The notes under the pieces: generated by a model | What the model was told of the DNA's origin: nothing | Seen by the model: only the letters and a program-made list of their open reading frames with translations | Databases searched by the model: none | Shown here: one piece after another, positions 1 to 6,389 of the stretch | How the letters are laid out: each line of letters begins with the position of its first letter | Position numbering within the stretch: the stretch's first letter is position 1 | Source of the DNA: Savagea sp. | GTDB lineage: Bacteria > Bacillota > Bacilli > Bacillales_A > Planococcaceae | Length of the DNA stretch: 6,998 nt | NCBI GenBank assembly: GCA_030152265.1 | Contig: JASLHQ010000207.1 | Location: 1 to 6,998 of the forward strand | Direction: 5' to 3' | Position numbers and translations under genes: made by a program

Positions 1-622
1 ACTCGGTCTCATCGCACGTACGGAGGCTGATTTACAAGCAGTTGCGGAAGAAGTTTCAGCACACGGTGTTCGCGTAGAAATCGCAACAGCAGATATTACA
101 GATAACGCACAAGTCGAACAAGCGATCGATCAATTATATAAAGCATTGGGCAAGTTTGATATTTTAATTAACAATGCCGGAATCGCTAAATTTGGCGGCT
201 TTTTAGATTTAACGATTGAAGAATGGGAACGCATCATTCGCGTAAACTTATTCGGAATGTACTACGTCACACGTGCCGTCTTACCGAAATTAATTGAACA
301 AAAATCAGGAGATATTATTAATATTTCATCCACTGCTGGAGAAAAAGGCGGTGCTGCGATGAGTGCTTACAGCGCATCTAAATTTGGCGTCATGGGCTTA
401 ACAGAATCGCTCGCGATGGAAGCTCGTAAACACGATATTCGCGTTACCGCATTAACACCAAGCACAGTCGTTACTGACTTAGCGATCAACGAAGGATTAG
501 TGAAAGGCGATGAAGAAAACATGCTACAACCAGAAGATGTAGCTGATCTCGTCCTCGCATCCCTTCAACTCAACCGCCGCGTCTTTATGAAATCAGCAGG
601 CGTTTGGACAACAAATCCATAA
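1..622 (+). CDS. yoxD: 3-oxoacyl-ACP reductase-like short-chain dehydrogenase (YoxD-like), 5' end missing
   Basis: The protein is an NAD(P)-dependent cytoplasmic oxidoreductase of the classical short-chain dehydrogenase family. The frame is open from base 2 and gives 206 residues up to the TAA at 620-622. The TTG at 146 is an internal leucine codon, not a start, because the family fold continues upstream of it. About 30 N-terminal residues, including the glycine-rich cofactor motif, lie beyond the left edge. Visible hallmarks are NNAG (bases 170-181), the conserved Asn of the VNLFG stretch, the catalytic Ser of NISS, and the YSASK catalytic Tyr/Lys pair (Tyr codon 368-370), with Ser 13 residues before Tyr as expected. 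The stretch after NNAG (KFGGFLDL) and the C-terminus (WTTNP) closely resemble B. subtilis YoxD as I remember it. The family is certain. The real substrate of YoxD-type proteins is not established, so acyl-ACP reduction is only the family label. Confidence 0.9.
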   Translation, partial: LGLIARTEADLQAVAEEVSAHGVRVEIATADITDNAQVEQAIDQLYKALGKFDILINNAGIAKFGGFLDLTIEEWERIIRVNLFGMYYVTRAVLPKLIEQKSGDIINISSTAGEKGGAAMSAYSASKFGVMGLTESLAMEARKHDIRVTALTPSTVVTDLAINEGLVKGDEENMLQPEDVADLVLASLQLNRRVFMKSAGVWTTNP

Positions 623-631
623 GCTCGTATA

Positions 632-667
632 AAAAAGAGGTAAGTCAAATTTGGCTTACCTCTTTTT
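632..667. terminator. Bidirectional intrinsic terminator between convergent genes
   Basis: A 13-bp perfect stem (632-644 with 655-667, arms AAAAAGAGGTAAG and CTTACCTCTTTTT) encloses a 10-base loop that is itself nearly self-complementary (TCAAATTTGG). Read on the + strand, the stem ends in a T run just after the yoxD-like stop at 622. Read on the - strand, it ends in six T about 45 bases after the stop of the SLH-MBL gene at 682. The A-tract/T-tract symmetry and the placement between two converging genes indicate that one hairpin serves both. Confidence 0.9.
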
Positions 668-681
668 CTTTTCATCTTACA

Positions 682-2352
682 TCACAACGTAATATACGGT
701 TTCATTTTTTCGTATGTTTTCGGTCCTAGTTGTTTCACTTGGAGTAGTTGTGTTGTACTCGTATAAGGACGTCCTGCGATAATGCGTGCCGATAATGTTT
801 TTCCGATGCCTGGAATTGTTTCCAGTTGTTGCTGTGTCGCATGGTTAATATTGATGAGCCCCGTCGGTTGTTCTGGTTTTGGTGTTGGCTTCGGTTGAGG
901 CTTTGGTTTTTCATTCGGTGTTGGTGCAGGTGGTGTCGGCTTCGGTTGTGGCGTTGGCTTTGAGCTCGTTCCCATACCTGTAAACGGTTGAGCCGACACG
1001 TGAATTTGTTTGCCGTTCGTTCGGAATGTAATGTTTCCTGAAGTCGCGGTCGAGTAGTTTTTAGTTTTATAATAATTTAAACGCTGGATTACTTCCGCAT
1101 GTGGATGACCATACGAATTGCCTTCTCCGTAAGAAAATACGACGTACTTCGGTTTCACCATTTGAAGAAGTGCTGCGGTGCTGCTCGTGTTCGATCCGTG
1201 ATGTCCTGCTTTGTAAATATCACTACGCAATCCACCACGTGCGACCATTGCTTGTTCTGCTTGTTGTTCAGCATCGCCTGTCAACAACACATTGACATCG
1301 CCGTACGTTCCTTTCACTGCAATCGAAGCATTGTTTAAATTACTTGCTTTTGAATCGACATGAACGACCGTTAAAGCAAAGTCACCGAATGTAAAGCGGT
1401 CGCCTACTTTCGGCACTTGAAATGCAATGTTTTTTTGATCAATCATCGATAGCATATTGTAATACGTTTCTGTCGTATGCGGTTTTCCACTGTCTAAAAA
1501 TTGCGTAACGGGGAAGTTCGCGAGTACGGTCGCCATTCCACCGATATGATCGCTATGCGCATGAGTCGCAATGACAAGGTCCAATTTCCCGACATCTTTT
1601 TGTTTTAAAAAGCTTACCACTTTTTGTCCTGCTGAACGTTCTCCCGCATCGATTAAAATATTTTGACCGGTTGGCGTTTGAATGAGTGTCGCATCGCCTT
1701 GCCCGACATCGATAAAGTGAACGAGTAAATCGTCCATCTTTTCCGCTACTTTAAAATCATCATGTAAATGACGCGCCATGAAAAGCGCAAAGTGTTGACG
1801 TTGCATCGGTGCATTCGGACGGAACGATCCATCCCCATAGCCCGAAACGATGCGTTCTTCCGTTAAGGCATCGATGTATGGTTTCGACCACGCATCATGA
1901 GCGACATCCGTAAACGCATGTGTTTGATCTGTTTCCAAATCATACGCAATCGCCATCATTTTAGCCATTTGAGCACGTGTTACAGCGGCATATGGATCAA
2001 AATAACGCTCTCCGTCTTTTACCTTTCCTGAAATAATGCCTAGTTCTGTCGCTTTCGCAACGACTTCATAACCGTAAGAACCTTCTTTTACATCTTTATA
2101 GTTCGGGTTTTCGACATTTTCAAAATCAGTAATCTCTTTTTCACGTAAAATCATTTGCATCGCTTGTAGTCTCGTAATCGGTTGCGACGGTTTAAATGTA
2201 CCATTCGAATAGCCTTTAATAATATCGCGTTCGACTAAATATTGAATTTCATCTTCATATTGATGAACATCGTGAAATGTTGAAGCTTCTACTGAAATAG
2301 GCAGCAACAAAATCGCAAATAATACGACCCACCACTTTATAAATTTCGACAT
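682..2352 (-). CDS. Secreted SLH-anchored metallo-beta-lactamase (ComEC-type) with C-terminal ComEA-like HhH domain
   Basis: This is a 556-residue exported protein. Residues 1-23 are a signal peptide (KWW, hydrophobic core, VEA cleavage site). Three S-layer homology repeats follow at about 26-68, 85-128 and 147-190; each carries the F/Y-x-D-V opening and a GxF-x-P or FDP...TR/QR ending, and they should bind cell-wall polymer. Residues 211-452 form a metallo-beta-lactamase fold of the ComEC/Rec2 subgroup: FIDVGQGDA (213-221), HAHSDH metal motif (264-269), LTGD (357-360), AGHHGS (382-387) and the late GHPH (415-418). A Pro/Lys/Thr spacer (464-497) leads to a helix-hairpin-helix pair (498-556) with IPGIG (513-517) and LGP (542-544), like the DNA-binding tail of ComEA. 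There is no ComEC membrane channel. The start is well supported: AAGGAGGAG (2363-2371) lies 10 bases upstream. The likely role is a wall-attached hydrolase acting on DNA or another phosphodiester, which is inferred from the domains. The domain calls are firm, the substrate is not. Confidence 0.9.
   Translation of the reverse strand: MSKFIKWWVVLFAILLLPISVEASTFHDVHQYEDEIQYLVERDIIKGYSNGTFKPSQPITRLQAMQMILREKEITDFENVENPNYKDVKEGSYGYEVVAKATELGIISGKVKDGERYFDPYAAVTRAQMAKMMAIAYDLETDQTHAFTDVAHDAWSKPYIDALTEERIVSGYGDGSFRPNAPMQRQHFALFMARHLHDDFKVAEKMDDLLVHFIDVGQGDATLIQTPTGQNILIDAGERSAGQKVVSFLKQKDVGKLDLVIATHAHSDHIGGMATVLANFPVTQFLDSGKPHTTETYYNMLSMIDQKNIAFQVPKVGDRFTFGDFALTVVHVDSKASNLNNASIAVKGTYGDVNVLLTGDAEQQAEQAMVARGGLRSDIYKAGHHGSNTSSTAALLQMVKPKYVVFSYGEGNSYGHPHAEVIQRLNYYKTKNYSTATSGNITFRTNGKQIHVSAQPFTGMGTSSKPTPQPKPTPPAPTPNEKPKPQPKPTPKPEQPTGLININHATQQQLETIPGIGKTLSARIIAGRPYTSTTQLLQVKQLGPKTYEKMKPYITL
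862..963 (-). repeat. Proline-rich coding repeat (spacer of the SLH-MBL-HhH protein)
   Basis: This segment encodes residues 464-497, almost entirely Pro, Lys, Thr and Gln. Two copies of a 17-base unit (881-897 and 932-948) differ at one base and are offset by 51 bases, so the peptide PQPKPTP recurs after 17 residues in frame. This looks like an internal duplication that can change length by whole codons. Its likely function is an extended wall-spanning linker between the enzyme and the DNA-binding tail. Confidence 0.65.
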
Positions 2353-2453
2353 ATTCTATCTTCTCCTCCTTTATTCCCTTTCATCATACTAAATCTTCCA
2401 TATGAAAGGTACTGATTTTCCTAATATGTCGAAGTTTTATCGTTTAAATTTAG

Positions 2454-2462
2454 ATTTTAGCA
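2454..2462 (-). promoter_or_regulatory. Possible extended -10 promoter for the SLH-MBL gene
   Basis: On the - strand this reads TGCTAAAAT, an extended -10 element (TG, one base, then TAAAAT, one mismatch to TATAAT) just downstream of the preceding operon's terminator. No good -35 box is placed before it. Transcription from here would give a leader of about 95 bases before the ATG at 2352. A second -10-like hexamer (TATGAT, 2383-2388) lies nearer the gene but also lacks a -35. The gene needs its own promoter because a strong terminator precedes it, but which element is used is a guess. Confidence 0.3.
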
Positions 2463-2472
2463 AAAATTACAG

Positions 2473-2504
2473 AAAAAAACCTCCTACTTTCCTCTAGTAG
2501 AAGG
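2473..2504 (-). terminator. Intrinsic terminator of the surE-ABC transporter operon
   Basis: Read on the - strand, CCTTCTACT (2504-2496) pairs with AGTAGGAGG (2488-2480) as a 9-bp stem with one G-U pair and a 7-base loop. Seven T follow (2479-2473). It begins 30 bases after the stop of the ABC ATPase gene at 2534, on the same strand, and separates the operon from the SLH-MBL gene. Confidence 0.87.
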
Positions 2505-2533
2505 CCGATTCTTTATTTTTATCTTTGAACGAT

Positions 2534-3619
2534 TCAATTTGTTTCATACAATCGAGTCGTCATTTTACTGGATGCGACATTTGATATCCCTTCCCACTCG
2601 ACAATCACTTCTTCGCCAACTTGAGCAATTCGGGGAGCGGGTGTAATAATCGTTAATCTTTGAGTTTCCACGCGCACCGTGTAATACATTTCTCTTCCTT
2701 GAAACGATACGTTTTCCACGATTCCACGCAGTCCTTCTCCGCTCCGCTTCAAATGAAGTTGCTCGGGACGAATCGGACATTGCCCCGCTTCTTTAAAAGC
2801 GTCTGAGATGTCAGGGACAACCCAGTAAAAAGAAGGATGCCCATACGGATAAAAATGCTCCCCCCTCCAAACACCGTTCAAAATATTCGCTTTTCCGACA
2901 AATGTCGCGACGAAAGGTGTAGCGGGATGATAATAAATGCTTGTAGGATCTCCCATTTGTTCGATGCGTCCATCTTTCATAACGACGATTTTATCAGCCA
3001 TGGCGAGTGCTTCGCTTTGATCGTGGGTGACATAGACGACGGATGGCTGTAGCGTGCGATGAATCGTTTGAATTTCATCGCGCAATTCGATGCGTAACGC
3101 TGCGTCTAAACTACTTAACGGCTCATCCATCAATAATAATTGAGGTGAGGCCGCTAAAGCGCGCGCGATGGCGACCCTTTGTTGCTGTCCGCCTGATAAT
3201 TCGTGAGGCATACGCTTTTCATATCCTGATAAGCCGACAAGTTGCAACATACTTTCTACTTTAGCGTCCATCGATGAAAATGCTCGTTTTTGATGCAAAA
3301 AGCGATGATGTTTTAAAGGAAATGCGATTTGTTCAGCGACTGTCATATGTGGCCAAAGGGCAAATTTTTGAAAGACGAGTCCAATATCTCTTTTTTCCGG
3401 CGGGACGACCTTTGAAGCATTTGCGAGGATTGTCTCGCCCATTCGAATTTCTCCAGAAGTCGGTGAAGTGAAACCTGCCAGCAAACGAAGAAGTGTCGTC
3501 TTTCCGCATCCACTCGGCCCAACAATTGCGACAAACTCGCCCTCCTCAATTGTTAAGTCAATGTCTCGAAGTGCCGTCGTTTCGTCAAATTTTTTCGTCA
3601 CGCCTTGCAGTTGAATCAT
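2534..3619 (-). CDS. ABC transporter ATP-binding protein, FbpC/PotA-like (ferric iron or organophosphate type)
   Basis: This 361-residue cytoplasmic ATPase energises the importer encoded just upstream. The nucleotide-binding domain spans about 1-235: Walker A GPSGCGKT (34-41), Q-loop Gln84, signature LSGGQ (141-145), Walker B LLLMDE (161-166) with the catalytic Glu166, D-loop SSLD (169-172) and switch His199. A regulatory TOBE-type beta domain follows at about 240-345, including a P-I-R-P-E-Q-L motif (282-288) typical of the CUT2/FbpC/PotA/MalK group. The segment between the Q-loop and the signature seems about five residues longer than in FbpC. All catalytic residues are intact. The ATG overlaps the permease stop as ATGA, with CGAGGAGGA about 8 bases upstream, so the two are translationally linked. 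It is surely an importer ATPase, but the substrate cannot be read from it. Confidence 0.93.
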   Translation of the reverse strand: MIQLQGVTKKFDETTALRDIDLTIEEGEFVAIVGPSGCGKTTLLRLLAGFTSPTSGEIRMGETILANASKVVPPEKRDIGLVFQKFALWPHMTVAEQIAFPLKHHRFLHQKRAFSSMDAKVESMLQLVGLSGYEKRMPHELSGGQQQRVAIARALAASPQLLLMDEPLSSLDAALRIELRDEIQTIHRTLQPSVVYVTHDQSEALAMADKIVVMKDGRIEQMGDPTSIYYHPATPFVATFVGKANILNGVWRGEHFYPYGHPSFYWVVPDISDAFKEAGQCPIRPEQLHLKRSGEGLRGIVENVSFQGREMYYTVRVETQRLTIITPAPRIAQVGEEVIVEWEGISNVASSKMTTRLYETN

Positions 3620-5307
3620 CGAATCATTCCTCCTCGTTTTTTATTTTTCATCCGAAGTAATAGTGCTACGAACAAAGCAACACTTGCCATTAAACTAAGA
3701 ACGATGACAGAAAATGCCGTCGAATAAGTCGTATATCCAGCTTGTTCATAGTTAAAAATCATGACGCCAACGGTTTCTGTTCCACTCGACCATAAAAGAG
3801 AAGATACGGTCAATTCCGTAAACGTCGTCAAGGCGACAAATAAGGCCCCGACACTTACTCCTGTCGCCACTAACGGCCACAAAATTTCCTTCCATTTCGC
3901 AAATGGCGAAGCACCGCTCACTTGTGCCGCTTCTTCTAAATCAACACTTACTTGCGCAAATGCCACCGCACTCCCTTTCACTTGTAAAATGAGAAAGCGT
4001 GTAAAGTAAGCGAGAATTAAAATTTTTCCTGTTCCGTATATGTTTGGGTTCCACCCAGGTAAAGGTTCCATCCATGCTAAAATCATCGACAAAGCCAATA
4101 CGATACCAGGAAGTGCGTAAGGAATCGTAATCATCCCTTCCATCCACCGACTCGTCAACGTATTCGAACGAGATCGAACGTAAGCTAGCGCTGTACCGAT
4201 GATGATCGTGAGTGCGACCGTAATGACAGCAAACATACCGCTCGTTTGTAAACTGTTCCACACTTTATCCGTATCCTGGAGTAAAAATTGATAATGGCTC
4301 AACGTTAAATTTTCAAAACGGAACGGAAGTCCGTACACTTTAATTAACGATGTTTTAACTAAAACGAGAAGCGGTACAATCGTCAGTAAAAGAACACTGC
4401 TCCACAATATAAGTTCTACGTAAATTTTCTTTTTCCCTAATGGAATACGCGGTGTCGTAACGACGGGTGCCGTCTCTGAAATATGTTGCTTATTTTTTAA
4501 AATGAGATTTTGCAACGTGTAGCCGACTAAAGCGATCACAGCAAGAATCGCAGATAACGCGGCTGCTCGACTAAATGCCCCTGGACCAAATCCGACCACT
4601 TCTTGATAAATCGCTGTGCTCAAGACTGTAATATGCGCAGGAATTCCAAGAAAGGCAGGAATTCCGAAGTTATCTAAATTCGTTAAAAAGGCGAGTAATC
4701 CGCCTCCTACTAATCCTGGCAAAGCGAGCGGAAACGTGACTTGTTTTAATACCGTCCATTGATTACCGCCGGATACGCGTACCGCTTGTTCTAACTCTAA
4801 AGGGATACGTTGTAACATCGTTAACGTAAATAAAAAAACGAGGGGGAAATGACTGATCATTAATACGAAAATAATACCGCCGATACTGTACAAGTTAATT
4901 TGAAAAAGTTGAGCAAACTGCGTCCAACCGATCGTCAAAATATAAGAAGGGACGATGAACGGCATCATTAACAACAATTGCATCACCTTTTTTCCACGCA
5001 CGTCTGTATAGGCAATTACATACGCGTAAACGAAACCGAGTAGTAATGCACCGAGCGTTGCCCAAACGACAATCCACAATGTACGTCGAAACATTTTCCA
5101 AAATTGAGCATCTTGAAAAATTTGACTGAAATGCGCAAGCGTCAATGAACCGTCCGCTGTGACACTCATCCAAATTAATCGTACGAAAGGCCAGACAAAT
5201 AAAATGAAAATAAATAAAATAGCACTCAGCGTAAACCATTGATTCGAGGAGATGAAGCGCTCTCGTAATCGCACCTCTCCTTTTCCTTTCATCGCCATCG
5301 TCGACAT
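3616..5307 (-). CDS. ABC transporter permease, two fused MetI-like domains (FbpB type)
   Basis: This integral membrane protein forms the whole translocation channel from one chain. Positions are counted from the first in-frame ATG at 5313. Two homologous halves of about six membrane segments each are visible: roughly 27-49, 76-102, 112-132, 143-165, 200-220 and 247-268, then 297-319, 355-378, 392-415, 428-446, 484-506 and 530-553. Each half carries the EAA loop that docks on the ATPase: E-Q-A-x3-G-G at 175-183 and E-E-A-x3-S-G-A at 460-468. The hydrophilic centre (about 270-296) joins the halves. Fused permeases of this kind are typical of the FbpB and AfuB families. Start choice: AAGGAGG (5314-5320) touches the ATG at 5313 with no spacer, so the ATG at 5307 (6-base spacer) is chosen, giving 563 residues. 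ATGs also occur at 5298 and 5292. The stop overlaps the ATPase start. Confidence 0.92.
   Translation of the reverse strand: MSTMAMKGKGEVRLRERFISSNQWFTLSAILFIFILFVWPFVRLIWMSVTADGSLTLAHFSQIFQDAQFWKMFRRTLWIVVWATLGALLLGFVYAYVIAYTDVRGKKVMQLLLMMPFIVPSYILTIGWTQFAQLFQINLYSIGGIIFVLMISHFPLVFLFTLTMLQRIPLELEQAVRVSGGNQWTVLKQVTFPLALPGLVGGGLLAFLTNLDNFGIPAFLGIPAHITVLSTAIYQEVVGFGPGAFSRAAALSAILAVIALVGYTLQNLILKNKQHISETAPVVTTPRIPLGKKKIYVELILWSSVLLLTIVPLLVLVKTSLIKVYGLPFRFENLTLSHYQFLLQDTDKVWNSLQTSGMFAVITVALTIIIGTALAYVRSRSNTLTSRWMEGMITIPYALPGIVLALSMILAWMEPLPGWNPNIYGTGKILILAYFTRFLILQVKGSAVAFAQVSVDLEEAAQVSGASPFAKWKEILWPLVATGVSVGALFVALTTFTELTVSSLLWSSGTETVGVMIFNYEQAGYTTYSTAFSVIVLSLMASVALFVALLLRMKNKKRGGMIR
3628..3639 (-). 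promoter_or_regulatory. Ribosome binding site of the ATPase gene, embedded in the permease 3' end
   Basis: On the - strand these bases read AAACGAGGAGGA and sit inside the last codons of the permease gene, encoding its K-R-G-G tail. The GGAGGA core ends 8 bases before the ATPase ATG at 3619. The same 12 bases occur at the surE/binding-protein junction (6396-6407). Confidence 0.85.
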
Positions 5308-5313
5308 CGACAT

Positions 5314-5320
5314 CCTCCTT
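5314..5320 (-). promoter_or_regulatory. Ribosome binding site that decides the permease start
   Basis: On the - strand the site is AAGGAGG, a full anti-Shine-Dalgarno match. It abuts the ATG at 5313, which leaves no room for initiation there, and lies 6 bases from the ATG at 5307, the usual spacing. It begins two bases after the T-run of the upstream hairpin, so folding and ribosome binding may affect each other. Confidence 0.8.
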
Positions 5321-5322
5321 AG

Positions 5323-5357
5323 AAAAAAGAGATAGGTGACGATTTCTCCCTATCTCC
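5323..5357 (-). terminator. Intra-operon terminator/attenuator between binding protein and permease genes
   Basis: Read on the - strand, GAGATAGG (5356-5349) pairs perfectly with CCTATCTC (5336-5329) over a 12-base loop, followed at once by six T (5328-5323). It starts about 9 bases after the binding-protein stop at 5366 and lies wholly in the 58-base gap before the permease. Partial termination here, or 3'-end protection by the stem, would give more binding-protein mRNA than permease and ATPase mRNA, a common arrangement in binding-protein-dependent operons. The structure is clear; that it leaks is inferred, because no separate promoter is evident for the permease. Confidence 0.82.
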
Positions 5358-5365
5358 GTTTTTGC

Positions 5366-6388
5366 TTATTCACCAAATAATTGTGAAAACTGACGTTTAT
5401 CTTCTTCTCGTTCTTGCACCAATTGTTTCAAATCAGCTTCCATCACATTCATGTCTTGAATGCTTTTTAATCCTTCTGGCGCTTCCAAATCTTCACGAAT
5501 TGGTGTGTAACCTAAAGATCGTGCTAATTCTTGTCCTTCTTTCGACAATACGAAATCGATAAAGTGTTTGGCAGCTTCTTCATTTTTCGCATCTTTCATT
5601 AATGCGATTGGCTCTGTGATAACAGGTACACCTTCTTCAGGATACGTTAACGTAAGTGGAGAACCTTCTTGAATGGCACGTGCGACGATGAAATCTACAA
5701 CGAGCGCATGAGCACGTTGACCGCTTTGCACTTCTTTCAATGCCGCTCCATTTCCTTGTACGACCATTAAATCGTTTTGTTTTAACTGTTCAAACATTTC
5801 CCAACCGAGAGATTGACGTGTAAACACTCCAACGTTATACGCGGCAGCACCTGAGTAAAGCGGACTCGGCATAACAGCTTGTCCTTTTTCACTTTCTTTC
5901 AACAAATCTGCCCATTTTGTCGGCACAGTTGAAGCGACATCATGATTCGTCGCGATCACCGTCGCCATCGCTTTCGTCCCTGCATACATAAAGTCTGAAT
6001 CGATAAAGGCTTCTGGAATTTCTGCCATTTCTTTTGATTCATAAGCCTGTAGTAAATCTTCTTCTTTCAATCGTTCGAACGTGACTGCATCCGCTACAAG
6101 TAAAACATCTGCTTGTACAGCTCCTGCTTCTTTTTCAGCTAAAACTTTACCGATAACTTCTTCTGTGCCTGAACGGAATGTTTGCACATCGATGTCTGGA
6201 TACTTTTCTTTGAACGCTTTCACTAATGCTTCCGCGTCACTATCTGGTTGAGAAGTGTAAAATTGAATCGTACCACTCACTCGTTCTTCTCCTTCTGTTT
6301 GCTCCGTCGGTTCTTTTTCGTCATTTGCTCCACATGCTACGACAAAAGTCATCATCGCTACGATCAGCGCCATCCACATTTTTTTCAT
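5366..6388 (-). CDS. ABC transporter substrate-binding lipoprotein, FbpA/AfuA-like family
   Basis: This 340-residue lipoprotein is anchored to the outer face of the membrane and delivers ligand to the permease. The signal peptide (KKMW then a hydrophobic run) ends in a VVAC lipobox with the lipidated Cys19, followed by an acidic Glu/Thr-rich tether (21-36). The mature part starts with the IQFYTSQ strand (41-47) and shows the SGTEEV...AEKEAG...ADVLLVAD pattern (73-100) of ferric-type binding proteins. Other visible marks are PLYSGAAAYN (176-185) and the late SKEGQELARSLGYTPIRED (282-300). The place where FbpA/FutA proteins carry the tandem iron-binding tyrosines appears by hand alignment to be D-F-I (232-234). 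An iron ligand is therefore doubtful, and a phosphate ester or similar anion, as in AfuA or PgtC relatives, is possible. Its ATG lies one base after the surE stop, and its GAGGAGGA site (6396-6403) is inside surE. Confidence 0.9.
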   Translation of the reverse strand: MKKMWMALIVAMMTFVVACGANDEKEPTEQTEGEERVSGTIQFYTSQPDSDAEALVKAFKEKYPDIDVQTFRSGTEEVIGKVLAEKEAGAVQADVLLVADAVTFERLKEEDLLQAYESKEMAEIPEAFIDSDFMYAGTKAMATVIATNHDVASTVPTKWADLLKESEKGQAVMPSPLYSGAAAYNVGVFTRQSLGWEMFEQLKQNDLMVVQGNGAALKEVQSGQRAHALVVDFIVARAIQEGSPLTLTYPEEGVPVITEPIALMKDAKNEEAAKHFIDFVLSKEGQELARSLGYTPIREDLEAPEGLKSIQDMNVMEADLKQLVQEREEDKRQFSQLFGE

Positions 6389-6389
6389 T

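Noticed and set aside
146..148. TTG at 146 as the start of the reductase
   Set aside because: The same frame is open to the left edge and encodes recognisable family sequence upstream (LGLIART... and the ADITD strand), so the real start is outside the window.
1099..1338. Open frame on the + strand opposite the metallo-beta-lactamase domain
   Set aside because: It is antisense to a region with intact catalytic motifs (AGHHGS, LTGD), and its Cys-rich translation resembles no known small protein.
2383..2388. TATGAT as the main promoter of the SLH-MBL gene
   Set aside because: The hexamers 16-18 bases upstream are poor matches to TTGACA and there is no TG extension, so it was kept only as a secondary possibility.
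2400..2440. Sigma-H type promoter (AGGAAAA then GGAAG) that would link the SLH-MBL gene to competence or stationary phase
   Set aside because: The spacer length is wrong (about 14 rather than 11-12 bases) and the -10 half lacks the final T of GAAT.
3941..4261. Open frame of 106 codons on the - strand inside the permease gene, in another frame
   Set aside because: The permease frame has membrane segments and EAA loops across this stretch; the alternative product is Cys/His/Arg-rich and shows no domain.
4895..5239. Open frame of 114 codons on the - strand overlapping the permease N-terminal half
   Set aside because: It is a frame shadow of the first membrane domain, with no ribosome binding site and no family resemblance.
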